This document shows positions 1-11,581 of a DNA stretch of 60,497 bases, piece by piece. The position numbers and the translations under genes are program-made. The notes below the pieces were generated by a model. The model did no database searches. It saw only the letters and a list, made by a program, of their open reading frames with translations, and was not told the origin of the DNA. Position 1 is the stretch's first letter, and each line of letters begins with the position of its first letter. This stretch comes from Acidimangrovimonas sediminis (lineage in GTDB: Bacteria; Pseudomonadota; Alphaproteobacteria; Rhodobacterales; Rhodobacteraceae), in NCBI RefSeq assembly GCF_002871005.1, contig NZ_PHSN01000025.1, positions 1 to 60,497 of the forward strand, written 5' to 3'.

Positions 1-1080
1 GGCGAGGACGCCTCGGACATCGAGAACGCCACCAACCCGGCGGAGCCCGCCTCCGGCGCCGCGTCGTCCAAGGCGGACACGGACGAGGAGAAGCCGAAGG
101 CGAAGGACGAGGTGCCCGCCGCCTCGGCCCCGGCCGCGCCGAAGAAGGACGGCGAGCGCATCTTCGCCTCGCCGCTGGCACGCCGCATCGCCGCCGACAA
201 GGGGCTTGATCTCAGCCAGATCAGCGGCTCCGGCCCGCATGGCCGGATCGTAAAGGCCGATGTCGAGGCCGCGAAACCGGGCGCCAAGCCCGCCGCGGCC
301 GCCGCCCCTGCGCCCGAAGCTGCCAAGGCCCCCGCCGCCGCGCCTGCCGGCCCCTCCACGGATGCCGTCCTCAAGATGTACGAGGGCCGGGAATTCGAGG
401 AGGTCAAGCTGGACGGGATGCGCAAGACCATCGCCGCCCGTCTCACCGAGGCCAAGCAGACCATCCCGCATTTCTACCTGCGCCGCGATGTCCGTCTCGA
501 CGCACTGATGAAACTGCGCGGCGAGTTGAACCACCAGCTTTCGGGCCGCGGGGTGAAGCTGTCGGTCAACGACTTCATCATCAAGGCCTGCGCCCAGGCG
601 CTGCAGCAGGTGCCCGACGCCAATGCCGTCTGGGCCGGCGACCGGATCCTGAAGCTGAAGCCCTCGGACGTGGCCGTTGCGGTGGCGATCGACGGCGGCC
701 TCTTCACCCCGGTCCTGAAGGATGCCGACACCAAGTCGCTCTCGGCCCTCTCGACCGAGATGAAGGATCTCGCGGGCCGCGCGAAGGACCGCAAGCTTGC
801 GCCGCATGAATACCAGGGCGGCAGCTTCGCGATCTCGAACCTCGGGATGTTCGGCATCGACAATTTCGACGCCGTGATCAACCCGCCCCATGGCGCGATC
901 CTCGCCGTCGGCGCGGGCGTGAAGAAACCCGTGGTCAACGACGCGGGCGAAATCGAGGTCGCGACGATCATGTCGATGACGCTTTCGGTCGACCACCGGG
1001 TGATCGACGGCGCGCTCGGCGCCGTGCTCCTCAAGGCGATCGTCGAGGCGCTGGAAAACCCGATGCTCATGCTCGCCTGA
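1..1080 (+). CDS. pdhC: Pyruvate dehydrogenase E2 (dihydrolipoyl acetyltransferase), 5'-truncated by window
   Basis: Transfers the acetyl group from lipoamide to CoA in the cytosolic pyruvate dehydrogenase complex. The frame is open from base 1, so the start and the lipoyl domain lie outside the window. Visible in order: an Ala/Pro/Lys/Asp-rich linker, the peripheral-subunit-binding domain (ASPLARRIAADKGLDL, then SGSGPHGRIVKADVE, about bases 168-280), a second Ala-Pro linker, and the catalytic domain (from about base 370) ending in the active-site motif DHRVIDGALG near base 1000. The GTG at 112 is only an internal codon. The 2-oxoglutarate E2 (SucB) is the alternative; the sequence reads more like PDH E2. 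A strong terminator follows directly. Confidence 0.93.
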   Translation, partial: GEDASDIENATNPAEPASGAASSKADTDEEKPKAKDEVPAASAPAAPKKDGERIFASPLARRIAADKGLDLSQISGSGPHGRIVKADVEAAKPGAKPAAAAAPAPEAAKAPAAAPAGPSTDAVLKMYEGREFEEVKLDGMRKTIAARLTEAKQTIPHFYLRRDVRLDALMKLRGELNHQLSGRGVKLSVNDFIIKACAQALQQVPDANAVWAGDRILKLKPSDVAVAVAIDGGLFTPVLKDADTKSLSALSTEMKDLAGRAKDRKLAPHEYQGGSFAISNLGMFGIDNFDAVINPPHGAILAVGAGVKKPVVNDAGEIEVATIMSMTLSVDHRVIDGALGAVLLKAIVEALENPMLMLA

Positions 1081-1099
1081 GCGCGCCACGAAACCACAA

Positions 1100-1140
1100 C
1101 GCAGGGGCCCGCCTTTCCACAGGCGGGCCCCTTGCGTTCC
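1100..1140 (+). terminator. Intrinsic terminator after pdhC
   Basis: Inverted repeat with arms CGCAGGGGCCCGCC (1100-1113) and GGCGGGCCCCTTGCG (1122-1136) around an 8-base loop, 20 bases after the pdhC stop and followed by GTT. The long GC stem is clear; the T-run is short. Confidence 0.75.
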
Positions 1141-3922
<2,782 letters not shown>

Positions 3923-4370
3923 GAGACCGACGCAAAGCAAGCAGGGCAAGCGTCGGCCCGTGGTCTGACGCTCGTCCCCTTCGAACGGCAGCGCTTAATC
4001 CCGGCCAGGTTCCTCCAACGAATGAGCGTCTCGCGCGGGCGGCAAAGCGCCCGCCCGTCGGGACGGGCCGGCGCTGGCCCCGCGATCGCCATGGGCGACC
4101 GTGCACGGGGCCAGATCACCGGGCCGGATCACCGGGCCGGATCGGCGCAAATTCTGTTCCTTGGTGCCCCGAACGCACACGCACCGATTCGCACACCCCT
4201 TCGCGCAAAACCAGCGGTTTCCCTTCCTGAAGTTTCGGTATACAGCGGGATACCGTAGCCTCCCGCGCCGTTTCCGGGCCGGGGTTCACGTTGTTAGCGC
4301 TCGCGCATTGGACAGCGGCAATATAACGCGCTAGGTGCCCAAGCGACGCAATCGGGACAAGGAGGTCCAG
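3923..4370. other. Intergenic region between gbcB and mdh
   Basis: About 450 bases with no supported gene. Contents seen: a 13-base tandem repeat GGATCACCGGGCC (two units, 4113-4138), a palindrome centred at 4245, a TGTTAGCGCTCGCGCA motif at 4292 resembling half of a LacI-type operator, and the AAGGAGGT ribosome binding site of mdh at about 4359. No clear terminator follows gbcB. Confidence 0.6.
4236..4255. promoter_or_regulatory. Inverted repeat, candidate operator for mdh
   Basis: CGGTATAC-AGCG-GGATACCG, with 7 of 8 arm positions symmetric, lies 115-135 bases before the mdh start. Its form suits a dimeric repressor of GntR type, but no such regulator is encoded nearby. Confidence 0.35.
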
Positions 4371-5348
4371 ATGACACTTCCCGCCAAACGCATCGCCGTC
4401 ACAGGTGCTGCCGGCCAAATCTGCTACTCGCTGCTCTTCCGCATCGCCAAGGGCGATGTCTACGGGCCGGACCAGCCGGTGATCCTGCAGCTTCTGGACA
4501 TCACCCCGGCGATGGCGGCGCTCAAGGGCGTGATCATGGAACTCGAAGACTGCGCCTTCCCGCTGCTCGAGGACATCGTCGCCACCGATGACCCGGCGGT
4601 CGCCTTCAAGGATGCCGATTGCGTCTTCCTCGTGGGCTCGCGCCCGCGGTCGAAGGGGATGGAGCGGGCCGACCTGCTGATGGTCAACGCCGAGATCTTC
4701 AAGGTGCAGGGCAAGGCGCTGAACGACGCCGCAAAGCGCGATGCCAAGGTGATCGTCGTGGGCAACCCCGCGAACACCAACGCCGCGATCCTGGCCGCCC
4801 ACGCCCCCGATTTCCCGCGCGCCAACATCACCGCGATGCTGCGCCTCGACCACAACCGCTTCCTGTCGCAGCTGGCTGCCAAGGCCGGCGTCGCCGTGCG
4901 CGACATCGAGAAGGCGGCCGTCTGGGGCAACCACTCGCCCACCATGTTCCCCGACTGGTCGAACACCACCGCGTCGGGCAAGGCCATTGCGGACATGATC
5001 AACGACGAGACCTGGTACCGCGACACGCTGATCCCGACCGTGGGCAAGCGCGGCGCCGCGATCATCGAAGCGCGCGGCGCCTCCTCGGCCGCCTCGGCCG
5101 CGAACGCCGCGATCGACCACATGCACGACTGGATCCACGGCACCAAGGGCGGCTGGGTGTCGATGGGCATCCCGACCGACGGCAGCTACGGCATCCCGGA
5201 AGGCCTGATCTGCGGCATGCCGGTGACCTGCGAAGGCGGTGAATACAAGCTGGTCGAAGGCATCGAGATTGGCGATTACGCCCGCAAGATGATCGACCTG
5301 TCGGTCAAGGAACTGCAGGAAGAGCTGACGGCGGCGATGGGCAAGTAA
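4371..5348 (+). CDS. mdh: Malate dehydrogenase, cytosolic/chloroplast-like (type 2) family
   Basis: Interconverts malate and oxaloacetate with NAD(P). 325 residues from the ATG behind a strong AAGGAGGT site; an in-frame codon 36 bases upstream lacks one. The nucleotide-binding loop [16 protein letters not shown] at the N-terminus and the spelling LQLLDI mark the MDH family related to cytosolic and chloroplast enzymes, also found in Thermus and Burkholderia, not the LDH-like MDH usual in alphaproteobacteria. Active-site region [11 protein letters not shown] with the catalytic His188 is present, as is [11 protein letters not shown]. Single gene between two intergenic gaps; followed by a terminator. 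It may be a second malate dehydrogenase beside the TCA-cycle enzyme. Confidence 0.9.
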   Translation: MTLPAKRIAVTGAAGQICYSLLFRIAKGDVYGPDQPVILQLLDITPAMAALKGVIMELEDCAFPLLEDIVATDDPAVAFKDADCVFLVGSRPRSKGMERADLLMVNAEIFKVQGKALNDAAKRDAKVIVVGNPANTNAAILAAHAPDFPRANITAMLRLDHNRFLSQLAAKAGVAVRDIEKAAVWGNHSPTMFPDWSNTTASGKAIADMINDETWYRDTLIPTVGKRGAAIIEARGASSAASAANAAIDHMHDWIHGTKGGWVSMGIPTDGSYGIPEGLICGMPVTCEGGEYKLVEGIEIGDYARKMIDLSVKELQEELTAAMGK

Positions 5349-5370
5349 GCCCCTCCGCCCTTCGACACGG

Positions 5371-5404
5371 AAGGCCCGGTGCAGCGATGCGCCGGGCCTT
5401 TTGC
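5371..5404 (+). terminator. Intrinsic terminator after mdh
   Basis: Arms AAGGCCCGG (5371-5379) and CCGGGCCTT (5392-5400) around a GC-containing loop, followed by TTGCTTTG. It starts 23 bases after the mdh stop. Confidence 0.8.
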
Positions 5405-5673
5405 TTTGGTCTGGCCTGTCCCGGCGCCACATCAGCCAAATCTCGCCCGGGCGACAAGCCCGGGCAGCGCCCGACCCTTCCCCCGGGAGGGCGCACCGCA
5501 ACGTCGCCACGCGTTCAATCGCCGGAGGAGTGTGGCGGCATGAAACGCTGACCACGAACGCGGCAAGGCGCCCACCCAGGGTCGGGCGCTGCCCTCCGCA
5601 CCTCTGCGCACCATCGTGAGGGAACCGCCGCGCCCCGTGCCCGTTGCCCCCCAAGCAGCAGGAGGACACGCAC
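5405..5673. other. Intergenic region upstream of the molybdoenzyme gene
   Basis: Together with the terminator this gap is 325 bases. I see no gene and no convincing operator; only the GCAGGAGGAC ribosome binding site just before 5674. Confidence 0.5.
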
Positions 5674-7974
5674 ATGGCCAGCCCCACCCCGCCCCGCCAC
5701 GACGCCACGAAACAGGACGAGGGCCTGCCGCATTACGACCACCCCTCGGGCGGCTGGGGGTCGCTCAAGGGCGTGGCCGAGATCTTCGGCGAGGTCCACA
5801 AGGACAGCGAAGCCTTCCGCATCCTCTATGAGCTGAACAAGCCCAAGGGTGTCATGTGCTCCTCCTGCGCCTGGGCGAAGCCAGCCGATCCCCACGCCGC
5901 CGAATTCTGCGAGAACGGCGCGAAATCCGTGCTGTGGGAACTCGATTCCGGCCGCGTCGGCCGCGACTTCTTCGCCGAGCACACGGTCGAGGAGCTGAAA
6001 ACCTGGCCCGATCACGACCTTGAGGCCGCCGGCCGCCTGACCGAGCCGATGCGCTACGACGCCGCGACCGACCGCTACGTGCCCGTGGGCTGGGACGAGG
6101 CTTTCATGGCCATCGGCACGGCCCTGAACGCGATGGACCCAAAGGAGGCCGTGTTCTACGCGTCGGGTCACGCGGGGCTCGAGGCATCCTACCTTTACGC
6201 GCTTTTCGCCCGCGCCATGGGGCACCAGAACCTGCCGCAATCGTCGAACATGTGCCACGAGACGACCAGCGTGAACCTGAAATCCTTCATCGGCACGCCC
6301 GTCGGCACCTGCACGCTGGAAGATTTCGACCATTGCGACGCGATCTTTTTCTTCGGCCAGAACACCGGCACCAACTCCCCTCGCTTCCTTCACACGCTGA
6401 AGGCGGCGGTGAAGCGCGGCTGCCGGATCGTCACCTTCAACCCGCTGCGCGAACGCGGGCTGATCGAATTCGTCGACCCCCAGAACCTGGGCCAGATGAC
6501 CTTCGGCAAGGCCACGCAGATCTCCGAGCAATATTACCAGCTGCGCCCCGGCGGCGACATCGCGGTGCTGGCGGGGATGATGAAATGCGTCCTTGCCGCG
6601 GAGGACGCGGCCCCCGGCACCGTCCTTGACCGCGCCTTCATCGAGGGCCAGACCACCGGCTTCGCCGAGACAGAGGCCGCCGTGCGCGCGGCCCCCTGGG
6701 ACGAGATCGAGCGTCACTCGGGCCTCACCCGCGCGATGATCGAGGAGGCAGCCGAGGTCTATATCAGCGCGAAGAATGTGATCGGCATCTACGGCATGGG
6801 GCTGACCCAGCATGTGAATGGCTGGCTGAACCTTGGCATGTACTGCAACCTTCTGATGATGAAGGGGAATATCGGGCGACTCGGGGCCGGCATCTCGCCC
6901 GTCCGCGGCCATTCCAACGTGCAGGGCCAGCGCACCGTGGGCGTGGGCGAGAAATCCGCGCACATGCCCGCCGACAAGCTGCGCGATCTGTTCGGGATCG
7001 AGCCGCCCGAAGAGGACGGGATGAATGCAGTGATGGCCTTCGAGGCGCTCCTGGAGGGCCGGGTAAAGGCGCTGATCTCGCTTGGCGGAAACCTCGTGCG
7101 CGCCATGCCCGACCGCGAGAGGATCGAGGCGGCCTATCCCCGGCTCGACCTCTCGGTGTCCATCGCGACCAAGCTGAACCGCTCGCACCTCGCCCCCGGC
7201 AAGGCCGCCTATATCCTGCCCTGCCTCGGTCGCGCCGATCGCGACGAACAGGCGGGCGGGCGACAGGCCACCTCGATGGAGGACACGTTCTCGCATATCT
7301 ACGGCTCAATCGGGAACGCGCTGCCGCCGTCCGAACATGTCCGCTCGGAGCTGGCGATCGTGGCGGGGATCGCCAAGGCCACGCTGGCCCCCAACCCGCG
7401 GCTGGACTGGGACGGCTGGACCGCCGATTACGGCCGTGTGCGCGACCTGATCGCGGAAACCTTCCCCGACGACTTCGCCGAGTTCAACGCCCGCCTGCAT
7501 CAGCCCGGCGGCTTCTACCGCGGCAACCCGGCGCGCGAGCGGGTGTGGAAGACCGAAAGCGGAAAGGCCGAGTTCACGGTGCCCGACACCCTCTCGGCCC
7601 TCGGTCAGGCCCCCGGGGGCGGCCGCGAGATGACGCTGATCACCCTGCGCTCGAACGATCAGTTCAACACCACGATCTACGGCTATTCCGACCGCCTGCG
7701 CGGGCTGGAGGGCGACCGGATGATCGTGCTGATGCACCCCGAGGAAATCGCCCGGCTGGGGCTGACCGAAGGCGCGAAGGTCTCGCTCAACTGCGCCGTG
7801 GCGGACGGGGTGGAGCGGCGGGTGTCGGGGCTCACGCTGACCGGCTACGACCTACCGATGGGCTGCGTCGCGGGCTATTATCCGGAACTCAACCCGCTGG
7901 TGCCGCTGGGCTATCACGAGAAGAACTCCAAGACCCCGGCCTACAAGGGCACGCCGGTAATCGTGGGGACGTGA
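5674..7974 (+). CDS. FdhF/YdeP-family molybdopterin oxidoreductase
   Basis: Predicted molybdenum bis-MGD enzyme of the formate dehydrogenase-like alpha subunit family typified by E. coli YdeP. 766 residues; the ATG at 5674 has a strong GGAGGA site and is preferred to a TTG 30 bases upstream. A Cys62-x2-Cys65 pair (MCSSCAW) is the remnant of the N-terminal Fe-S motif. The molybdopterin domain has the typical stretch NMCHETTSVN, FFFGQNTGTNSPR, and LISLGGNLVRAMPD; the C-terminal MGD-binding domain carries TLRSNDQFNTTIYGYSDR and MGCVAGYYPELNPL. No twin-arginine signal, so probably cytosolic. No dedicated FdhD or partner subunit is adjacent. Substrate unknown; formate is possible because demethylation by GbcAB ultimately feeds C1 oxidation, but that link is inference. 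Confidence 0.85.
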   Translation: MASPTPPRHDATKQDEGLPHYDHPSGGWGSLKGVAEIFGEVHKDSEAFRILYELNKPKGVMCSSCAWAKPADPHAAEFCENGAKSVLWELDSGRVGRDFFAEHTVEELKTWPDHDLEAAGRLTEPMRYDAATDRYVPVGWDEAFMAIGTALNAMDPKEAVFYASGHAGLEASYLYALFARAMGHQNLPQSSNMCHETTSVNLKSFIGTPVGTCTLEDFDHCDAIFFFGQNTGTNSPRFLHTLKAAVKRGCRIVTFNPLRERGLIEFVDPQNLGQMTFGKATQISEQYYQLRPGGDIAVLAGMMKCVLAAEDAAPGTVLDRAFIEGQTTGFAETEAAVRAAPWDEIERHSGLTRAMIEEAAEVYISAKNVIGIYGMGLTQHVNGWLNLGMYCNLLMMKGNIGRLGAGISPVRGHSNVQGQRTVGVGEKSAHMPADKLRDLFGIEPPEEDGMNAVMAFEALLEGRVKALISLGGNLVRAMPDRERIEAAYPRLDLSVSIATKLNRSHLAPGKAAYILPCLGRADRDEQAGGRQATSMEDTFSHIYGSIGNALPPSEHVRSELAIVAGIAKATLAPNPRLDWDGWTADYGRVRDLIAETFPDDFAEFNARLHQPGGFYRGNPARERVWKTESGKAEFTVPDTLSALGQAPGGGREMTLITLRSNDQFNTTIYGYSDRLRGLEGDRMIVLMHPEEIARLGLTEGAKVSLNCAVADGVERRVSGLTLTGYDLPMGCVAGYYPELNPLVPLGYHEKNSKTPAYKGTPVIVGT

Positions 7975-8045
7975 CGGAAGCCAGCAGAGGTCCGTACCGC
8001 CCGTGAGAATCTGAAGTCCGGGGCGACCAGCCCCTGGCAGCAGAA

Positions 8046-8073
8046 AAGCCCCTCCCGCAGCGCGGAAGGGGCC
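8046..8073 (-). terminator. Intrinsic terminator of the ABC substrate-binding protein gene
   Basis: Read on the minus strand: GCCCCTTCCGC, short loop, GCGGGAGGGGC and then TTTTC. It lies about 45 bases past the stop of the gene ending at 8120. Confidence 0.8.
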
Positions 8074-8119
8074 ATGACGCGGATCAGCCCGGGGCGCCTC
8101 CCCCAAACCGATCCGAGGA

Positions 8120-9340
8120 TTATTGCGCCATCTTGCAGCCGCCGTCCTTGAGCGAGGCATAGGCCTCGTCGCCCGGGATGGTGCGCACGACGTCGGCCAC
8201 GTCCCACGGGTCCGACCCGCCCGACTTGACCTTCAGCAGGTACATGTCGTGCACCAGCAGGCCGTCCTTGCGGATCTGCCCGCCCTTGGCGAAGAAGTCG
8301 TCGATCTTCATCTTGCCCAGCTCCGCGCGCACCTTGTCGGGATCGTCGGTGCCCGCCGCCTTGATCGCGTTGAGATAGGCCATGGTCAGCGAGTAATCCG
8401 CCGCATGCACGAAGGTCGGCGCCTCGCCGCCCGAGAACTTCTCGTACTTGGCCTTCCACTCCTCGGACGCCTTGTCGCCCTTCCAGTACCAGCCGGAGGT
8501 GAATTGCAGGCCCGCCGCCACGTCGGTGCCCAGCGATTTCACGTCCGAGATCAGCACCAGCATGCCGGCCAGCTGCTGCCCGCCCGAGACGATGCCGAAC
8601 TCATGCGCCTGCTTGATCGCGTTGACCGTATCCTGCCCGGCGTTCGCAAGCCCGATCACCTGCGCGCCCGACGATTGCGCCTGCAACAGGTAGGACGAGA
8701 AATCCGCCGTCGCCAGCGGCACGTCGGACGACCCCACCACCTTGCCACCCAGGCTTTTGACGACCGAGGCGGTATTGTCCTGCAGCGCGTGCCCGAAGGC
8801 ATAATCGGCGGTGATGAAGTACCACGACTTGCCGCCGTTCTTGACCACGGCGGTCGCGGTGCCCACCGGCAGAGCGTGGGTGTCATAGCCGTAATGGATG
8901 CCGTATTTGGTGCAATCCGACCCGGTCAGCGCACTGGTCGCCGCGCCGGTGGCGAAGGTGATCACGTGCTTGGACGAGGCCAGCTTCTGCACCGCCAGCG
9001 CCACGGCCGAGTTGGTGAGATCCTCGATCATGTCGACGTGCTGCTCGTCGATCCACTGCCGCGCGGTGGCCGAGGCCACATCGGCCTTGTTCTGGTGGTC
9101 GCCCGAGATCACCTCGATCTTCTTGCCCAGGACGGTGCCACCGAAGTCCTCGACCGCCATCTTCACCGCGTCGACGGCGCCCTTGCCGCTGAAGCCGGTG
9201 GAATAGACGCCGGACATGTCGCCCAGAACGCCGATCTTCACAACGCCATCGGAAATGGCGTCTGCGGCATGGACGGTCGCCGCCGGCATGGCGCAGGCAG
9301 CGGCGACGGCCGCCGCCGAGATACCCAGTTTCAGGTTCAT
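8120..9340 (-). CDS. Branched-chain amino acid/amide-type ABC transporter substrate-binding protein
   Basis: Periplasmic binding protein of the type I (LivJ-like, Peripla_BP_6) fold, 406 residues. It has a Sec signal peptide of about 25 residues (MNLKLGISAAAVAAACAMP ... VHA-AD), then KIGVLGDMSGVYSTGFSGKGAVDA typical of the first lobe and QIRKDG near the end. GGGAGGAAGAGGA precedes the ATG. No permease or ATPase gene is adjacent, so it is an orphan component. Ligand unknown; homologues bind amino acids, urea, amides or aromatic acids. A perfect palindrome (TTTCACG-N9-CGTGAAA) sits 42-64 bases upstream of the start. Confidence 0.88.
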   Translation of the reverse strand: MNLKLGISAAAVAAACAMPAATVHAADAISDGVVKIGVLGDMSGVYSTGFSGKGAVDAVKMAVEDFGGTVLGKKIEVISGDHQNKADVASATARQWIDEQHVDMIEDLTNSAVALAVQKLASSKHVITFATGAATSALTGSDCTKYGIHYGYDTHALPVGTATAVVKNGGKSWYFITADYAFGHALQDNTASVVKSLGGKVVGSSDVPLATADFSSYLLQAQSSGAQVIGLANAGQDTVNAIKQAHEFGIVSGGQQLAGMLVLISDVKSLGTDVAAGLQFTSGWYWKGDKASEEWKAKYEKFSGGEAPTFVHAADYSLTMAYLNAIKAAGTDDPDKVRAELGKMKIDDFFAKGGQIRKDGLLVHDMYLLKVKSGGSDPWDVADVVRTIPGDEAYASLKDGGCKMAQ

Positions 9341-9779
9341 TCCTCTTCCTCCCTGTCCGCATGCGCGGACTCGTTTGCGGTTTTCACGTTGTCTGCCCGT
9401 GAAACCCCGGCCGGTTCCGGGTCTTGGGCCCGGTGCCGCGCCAGTCTTCTCCTCAGTTGCGCCGGGTCCTCCCCCGGCGCTGCTCCCTCCGCGCCTTCCG
9501 ACGGTCCCGTCCTCCTTGCGGGCCCTGTTCCCGACCGCTCTGCAGTCGCCTGCAGGCCGCCCTCTGCGGGGGCGAGCCCCTGCCGGAAGACGCCGGTGGG
9601 TAACTTTGTTGCGCCGCTCACCGACCTGTCAACACCCCTGTCCGAAAGATCCTCCCGCCCTGCCCCCGCCAAGGCCGCGATCCCGCAACGCCGATGCGTA
9701 CTCTGCGCTCCTTCCCATGCTCCCAAAGGCGCGATGGCGCGTGAGTTGCCGCACCCCGCGCGCGCGATATCTTTCCCGC
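9341..9779. other. Divergent intergenic region (SBP / DUF998)
   Basis: About 440 bases between divergent genes. It holds the palindrome at 9382-9404 and no supported gene. The large frame open across it on the plus strand is the upstream extension of the DUF998 gene and has low-complexity Arg/Pro/Ser composition. Confidence 0.5.
9382..9404. promoter_or_regulatory. Palindromic candidate operator of the orphan binding-protein gene
   Basis: TTTCACG (9382-9388), 9 bases, CGTGAAA (9398-9404): perfect 7-base arms placed 42 bases before the start codon of the minus-strand gene, a position suited to repression or activation of its promoter. Confidence 0.4.
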
Positions 9780-10508
9780 ATGTCCCTTTCACCGCAGTCC
9801 GATCCACGCCGCGACCGGCACTTTGCCCTTGGTGCAGGGTTGTGGATCTGCTGCCTGCAATATTTCGTCGTCGAACGGCTGAGTATCCTCGACTGGCGCG
9901 GGCAGTATTCGCTGTCGCGCAATGTGATCAGCGATCTCGGCGCGCTCGGGTGCCGGATCGGCGGGGCGCATCCTCTGTGCTCGCCGCTGCATCCGCTCGC
10001 CAATGCCTCGTTCATGGCGCAGGGCCTGCTGATCGCCGGAGGTGCCGCGCTGATGTGGCGCGGGCGGCGGCCGGGCATGGGGCCGGGCCTTGCCCTTGCC
10101 GCGCTGGCAGCGCCCGGCGTCACGCTGGTGGGCGTCTTCCCCGAGAACAGCATCCCCCTGGTGCACTATTTCGCGGCAGGCGAGAATTTCGTGGCCTTCG
10201 CCGCCGCAGGTTTCGCCTTCGCCTGGGGATTCGCCCGGCGCGCCGCCCCCTGGCGCGCACTGATGTGCCTCTTCGCCGGCGGGCTGAGCGCCGCCGGCAC
10301 CATCCTGCTGGCACATCACTGGCTTCTGGGCCTCGGGGTCGGCACGCTGGAACGGATCACCGTCTATCCCCAGCCGCTGGCGCTGGGGCTCCTGGGTGCC
10401 GCCTTCCTGGCAGAGGGCCCCGCCCCGGCAAAACCCCGCGACCGCGCAGTGCCCGGGGTGGGCGGAACCGCCGAGACGGAGACGCCCGGGACAAGACCGT
10501 CACGCTGA
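9780..10508 (+). CDS. DUF998-family integral membrane protein
   Basis: Function unknown. 242 residues from the ATG at 9780; the frame is open farther upstream but that part is low-complexity. The N-terminal segment GLWICCLQYFVVERLS followed by YSLSRNVISDLG is characteristic of DUF998 proteins. Six or so hydrophobic segments are visible (for example MAQGLLIAGGAALMW, FVAFAAAGFAFAWGF, LMCLFAGGLSAAG). The C-terminus is a soluble Pro/Thr/Arg-rich tail. The ribosome binding site is weak. It is followed by a GC hairpin and then the LpxR-like gene. Confidence 0.75.
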   Translation: MSLSPQSDPRRDRHFALGAGLWICCLQYFVVERLSILDWRGQYSLSRNVISDLGALGCRIGGAHPLCSPLHPLANASFMAQGLLIAGGAALMWRGRRPGMGPGLALAALAAPGVTLVGVFPENSIPLVHYFAAGENFVAFAAAGFAFAWGFARRAAPWRALMCLFAGGLSAAGTILLAHHWLLGLGVGTLERITVYPQPLALGLLGAAFLAEGPAPAKPRDRAVPGVGGTAETETPGTRPSR

Positions 10509-10560
10509 CTTGCCTGTCGCCTGTGCACCGCGAACTGTGGCCCTGCCGCACTAGTCGCGG

Positions 10561-10590
10561 CCCCGACCGCCCCGTATAAGCCGGTCGGGG
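10561..10590 (+). terminator. GC hairpin after the DUF998 gene
   Basis: CCCCGACCG (10561-10569) and CGGTCGGGG (10582-10590) form a perfect 9-bp stem with a 12-base loop. No T-run follows, so it may be a weak terminator or an mRNA-stability hairpin. Confidence 0.45.
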
Positions 10591-10615
10591 GCAGAAAACG
10601 GGACAGGAAGACAGA

Positions 10616-11554
10616 GTGAAAGCGGCATTTCTTGCCATGGTCACCGGCATGCTGGGGCTTGGGGTCGGGCTTGGTCTGGCGAACACGGCGCAGGCCGAGA
10701 CCGGGCGCAGCCTGATCGGCGTCGGCCGGATCTTCGACAACGACTTCCTCGGCGACGGCCACGACCGCTGGCGCTCGGGCAGCTACACGCTCAGCGCGAT
10801 CACGGGACCGGACTGGGACGGGCAACTTCCCGCAAGCTTCGGCCAGTTGATCGAATACCGCCTGTCGGCCGAGATCATCACCCCCGGGAACCTGACGACG
10901 CCGCCCACCACCGATCGCCGCTATGCGGGGATCCTGACCTTCGGCATGCACACCCACTGGTCCATGGGCCGAACCGAGGCCAGTGCCGGGATCGACCTGA
11001 ACGCCACCGGCCCGCAGACCGGGATCGGCCACTTTCAGTCCAGCGCGCACCGCGCGGTAGGCGATACCCCGCCCTCGACCCGGGTTCTCGACGACCAGAT
11101 CGGCAACGCGATCTACCCCACCTTCGTGGGTGAGGTCGGCCGCAGCTACGACCTTGGCAACGCGATGTCGTTCCGGCCCTTCGTCGGCGCCGAGGCGGGG
11201 CTCGAGACACTTGTGCGCGTGGGCGGCGACCTCACCATCGGCCAGTTCGGGCGCGGCGACATGCTGGTGCGCGATGCCGTCACCGGCCAGCGCTACCGCG
11301 CGGTGCGGATGAACCGCACTCCAGGCCTCAGCCTCGTCGTCGGGGCAGACGTGGCGCATGTCGCCTCCAGCCATCTGCTGCCCTCGGACGGGCCGGCGCC
11401 GCTGGATCCGACGCGCACCCGGGTGCGGCTTGGTCTCCACTGGCAGGGCGAGAGGATGGCGGCGTTCTATGGCCTCACCTACCTCAGCCGCGAGTTCAAG
11501 ACCCAGCCGGAGCATCAGCTTGTCGGATCGCTCCACATCTCGCTGAAGTTCTGA
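10616..11554 (+). CDS. LpxR-like lipid A deacylase (DUF2219 outer-membrane protein)
   Basis: Predicted outer-membrane beta-barrel enzyme that removes the 3'-acyloxyacyl group of lipid A. 312 residues with a GTG start after ACAGGAAGACAGA. Signal peptide of 27 residues ending ANTAQA. The family signature near the mature N-terminus reads IFDNDFLGDGHDRWRSG, with Asn42-Asp43 as the expected Asn-Asp pair, and QSSAHRAVG supplies a His (145) at the place of the catalytic His. The last residue is Phe (SLKF), as in most barrels. Activity is inferred from family; the N-terminal motif is WRSG where enteric LpxR has YTNG. It converges on another predicted envelope gene. Confidence 0.75.
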   Translation: MKAAFLAMVTGMLGLGVGLGLANTAQAETGRSLIGVGRIFDNDFLGDGHDRWRSGSYTLSAITGPDWDGQLPASFGQLIEYRLSAEIITPGNLTTPPTTDRRYAGILTFGMHTHWSMGRTEASAGIDLNATGPQTGIGHFQSSAHRAVGDTPPSTRVLDDQIGNAIYPTFVGEVGRSYDLGNAMSFRPFVGAEAGLETLVRVGGDLTIGQFGRGDMLVRDAVTGQRYRAVRMNRTPGLSLVVGADVAHVASSHLLPSDGPAPLDPTRTRVRLGLHWQGERMAAFYGLTYLSREFKTQPEHQLVGSLHISLKF

Positions 11555-11581
11555 GGGCGCCTGTCGAGCCCGGGCCGCCCG

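Noticed and set aside
5515-7296. Minus-strand frame of about 590 codons opposite the molybdoenzyme
   Set aside because: His/Gly/Val/Arg-rich antisense translation without recognisable domain.
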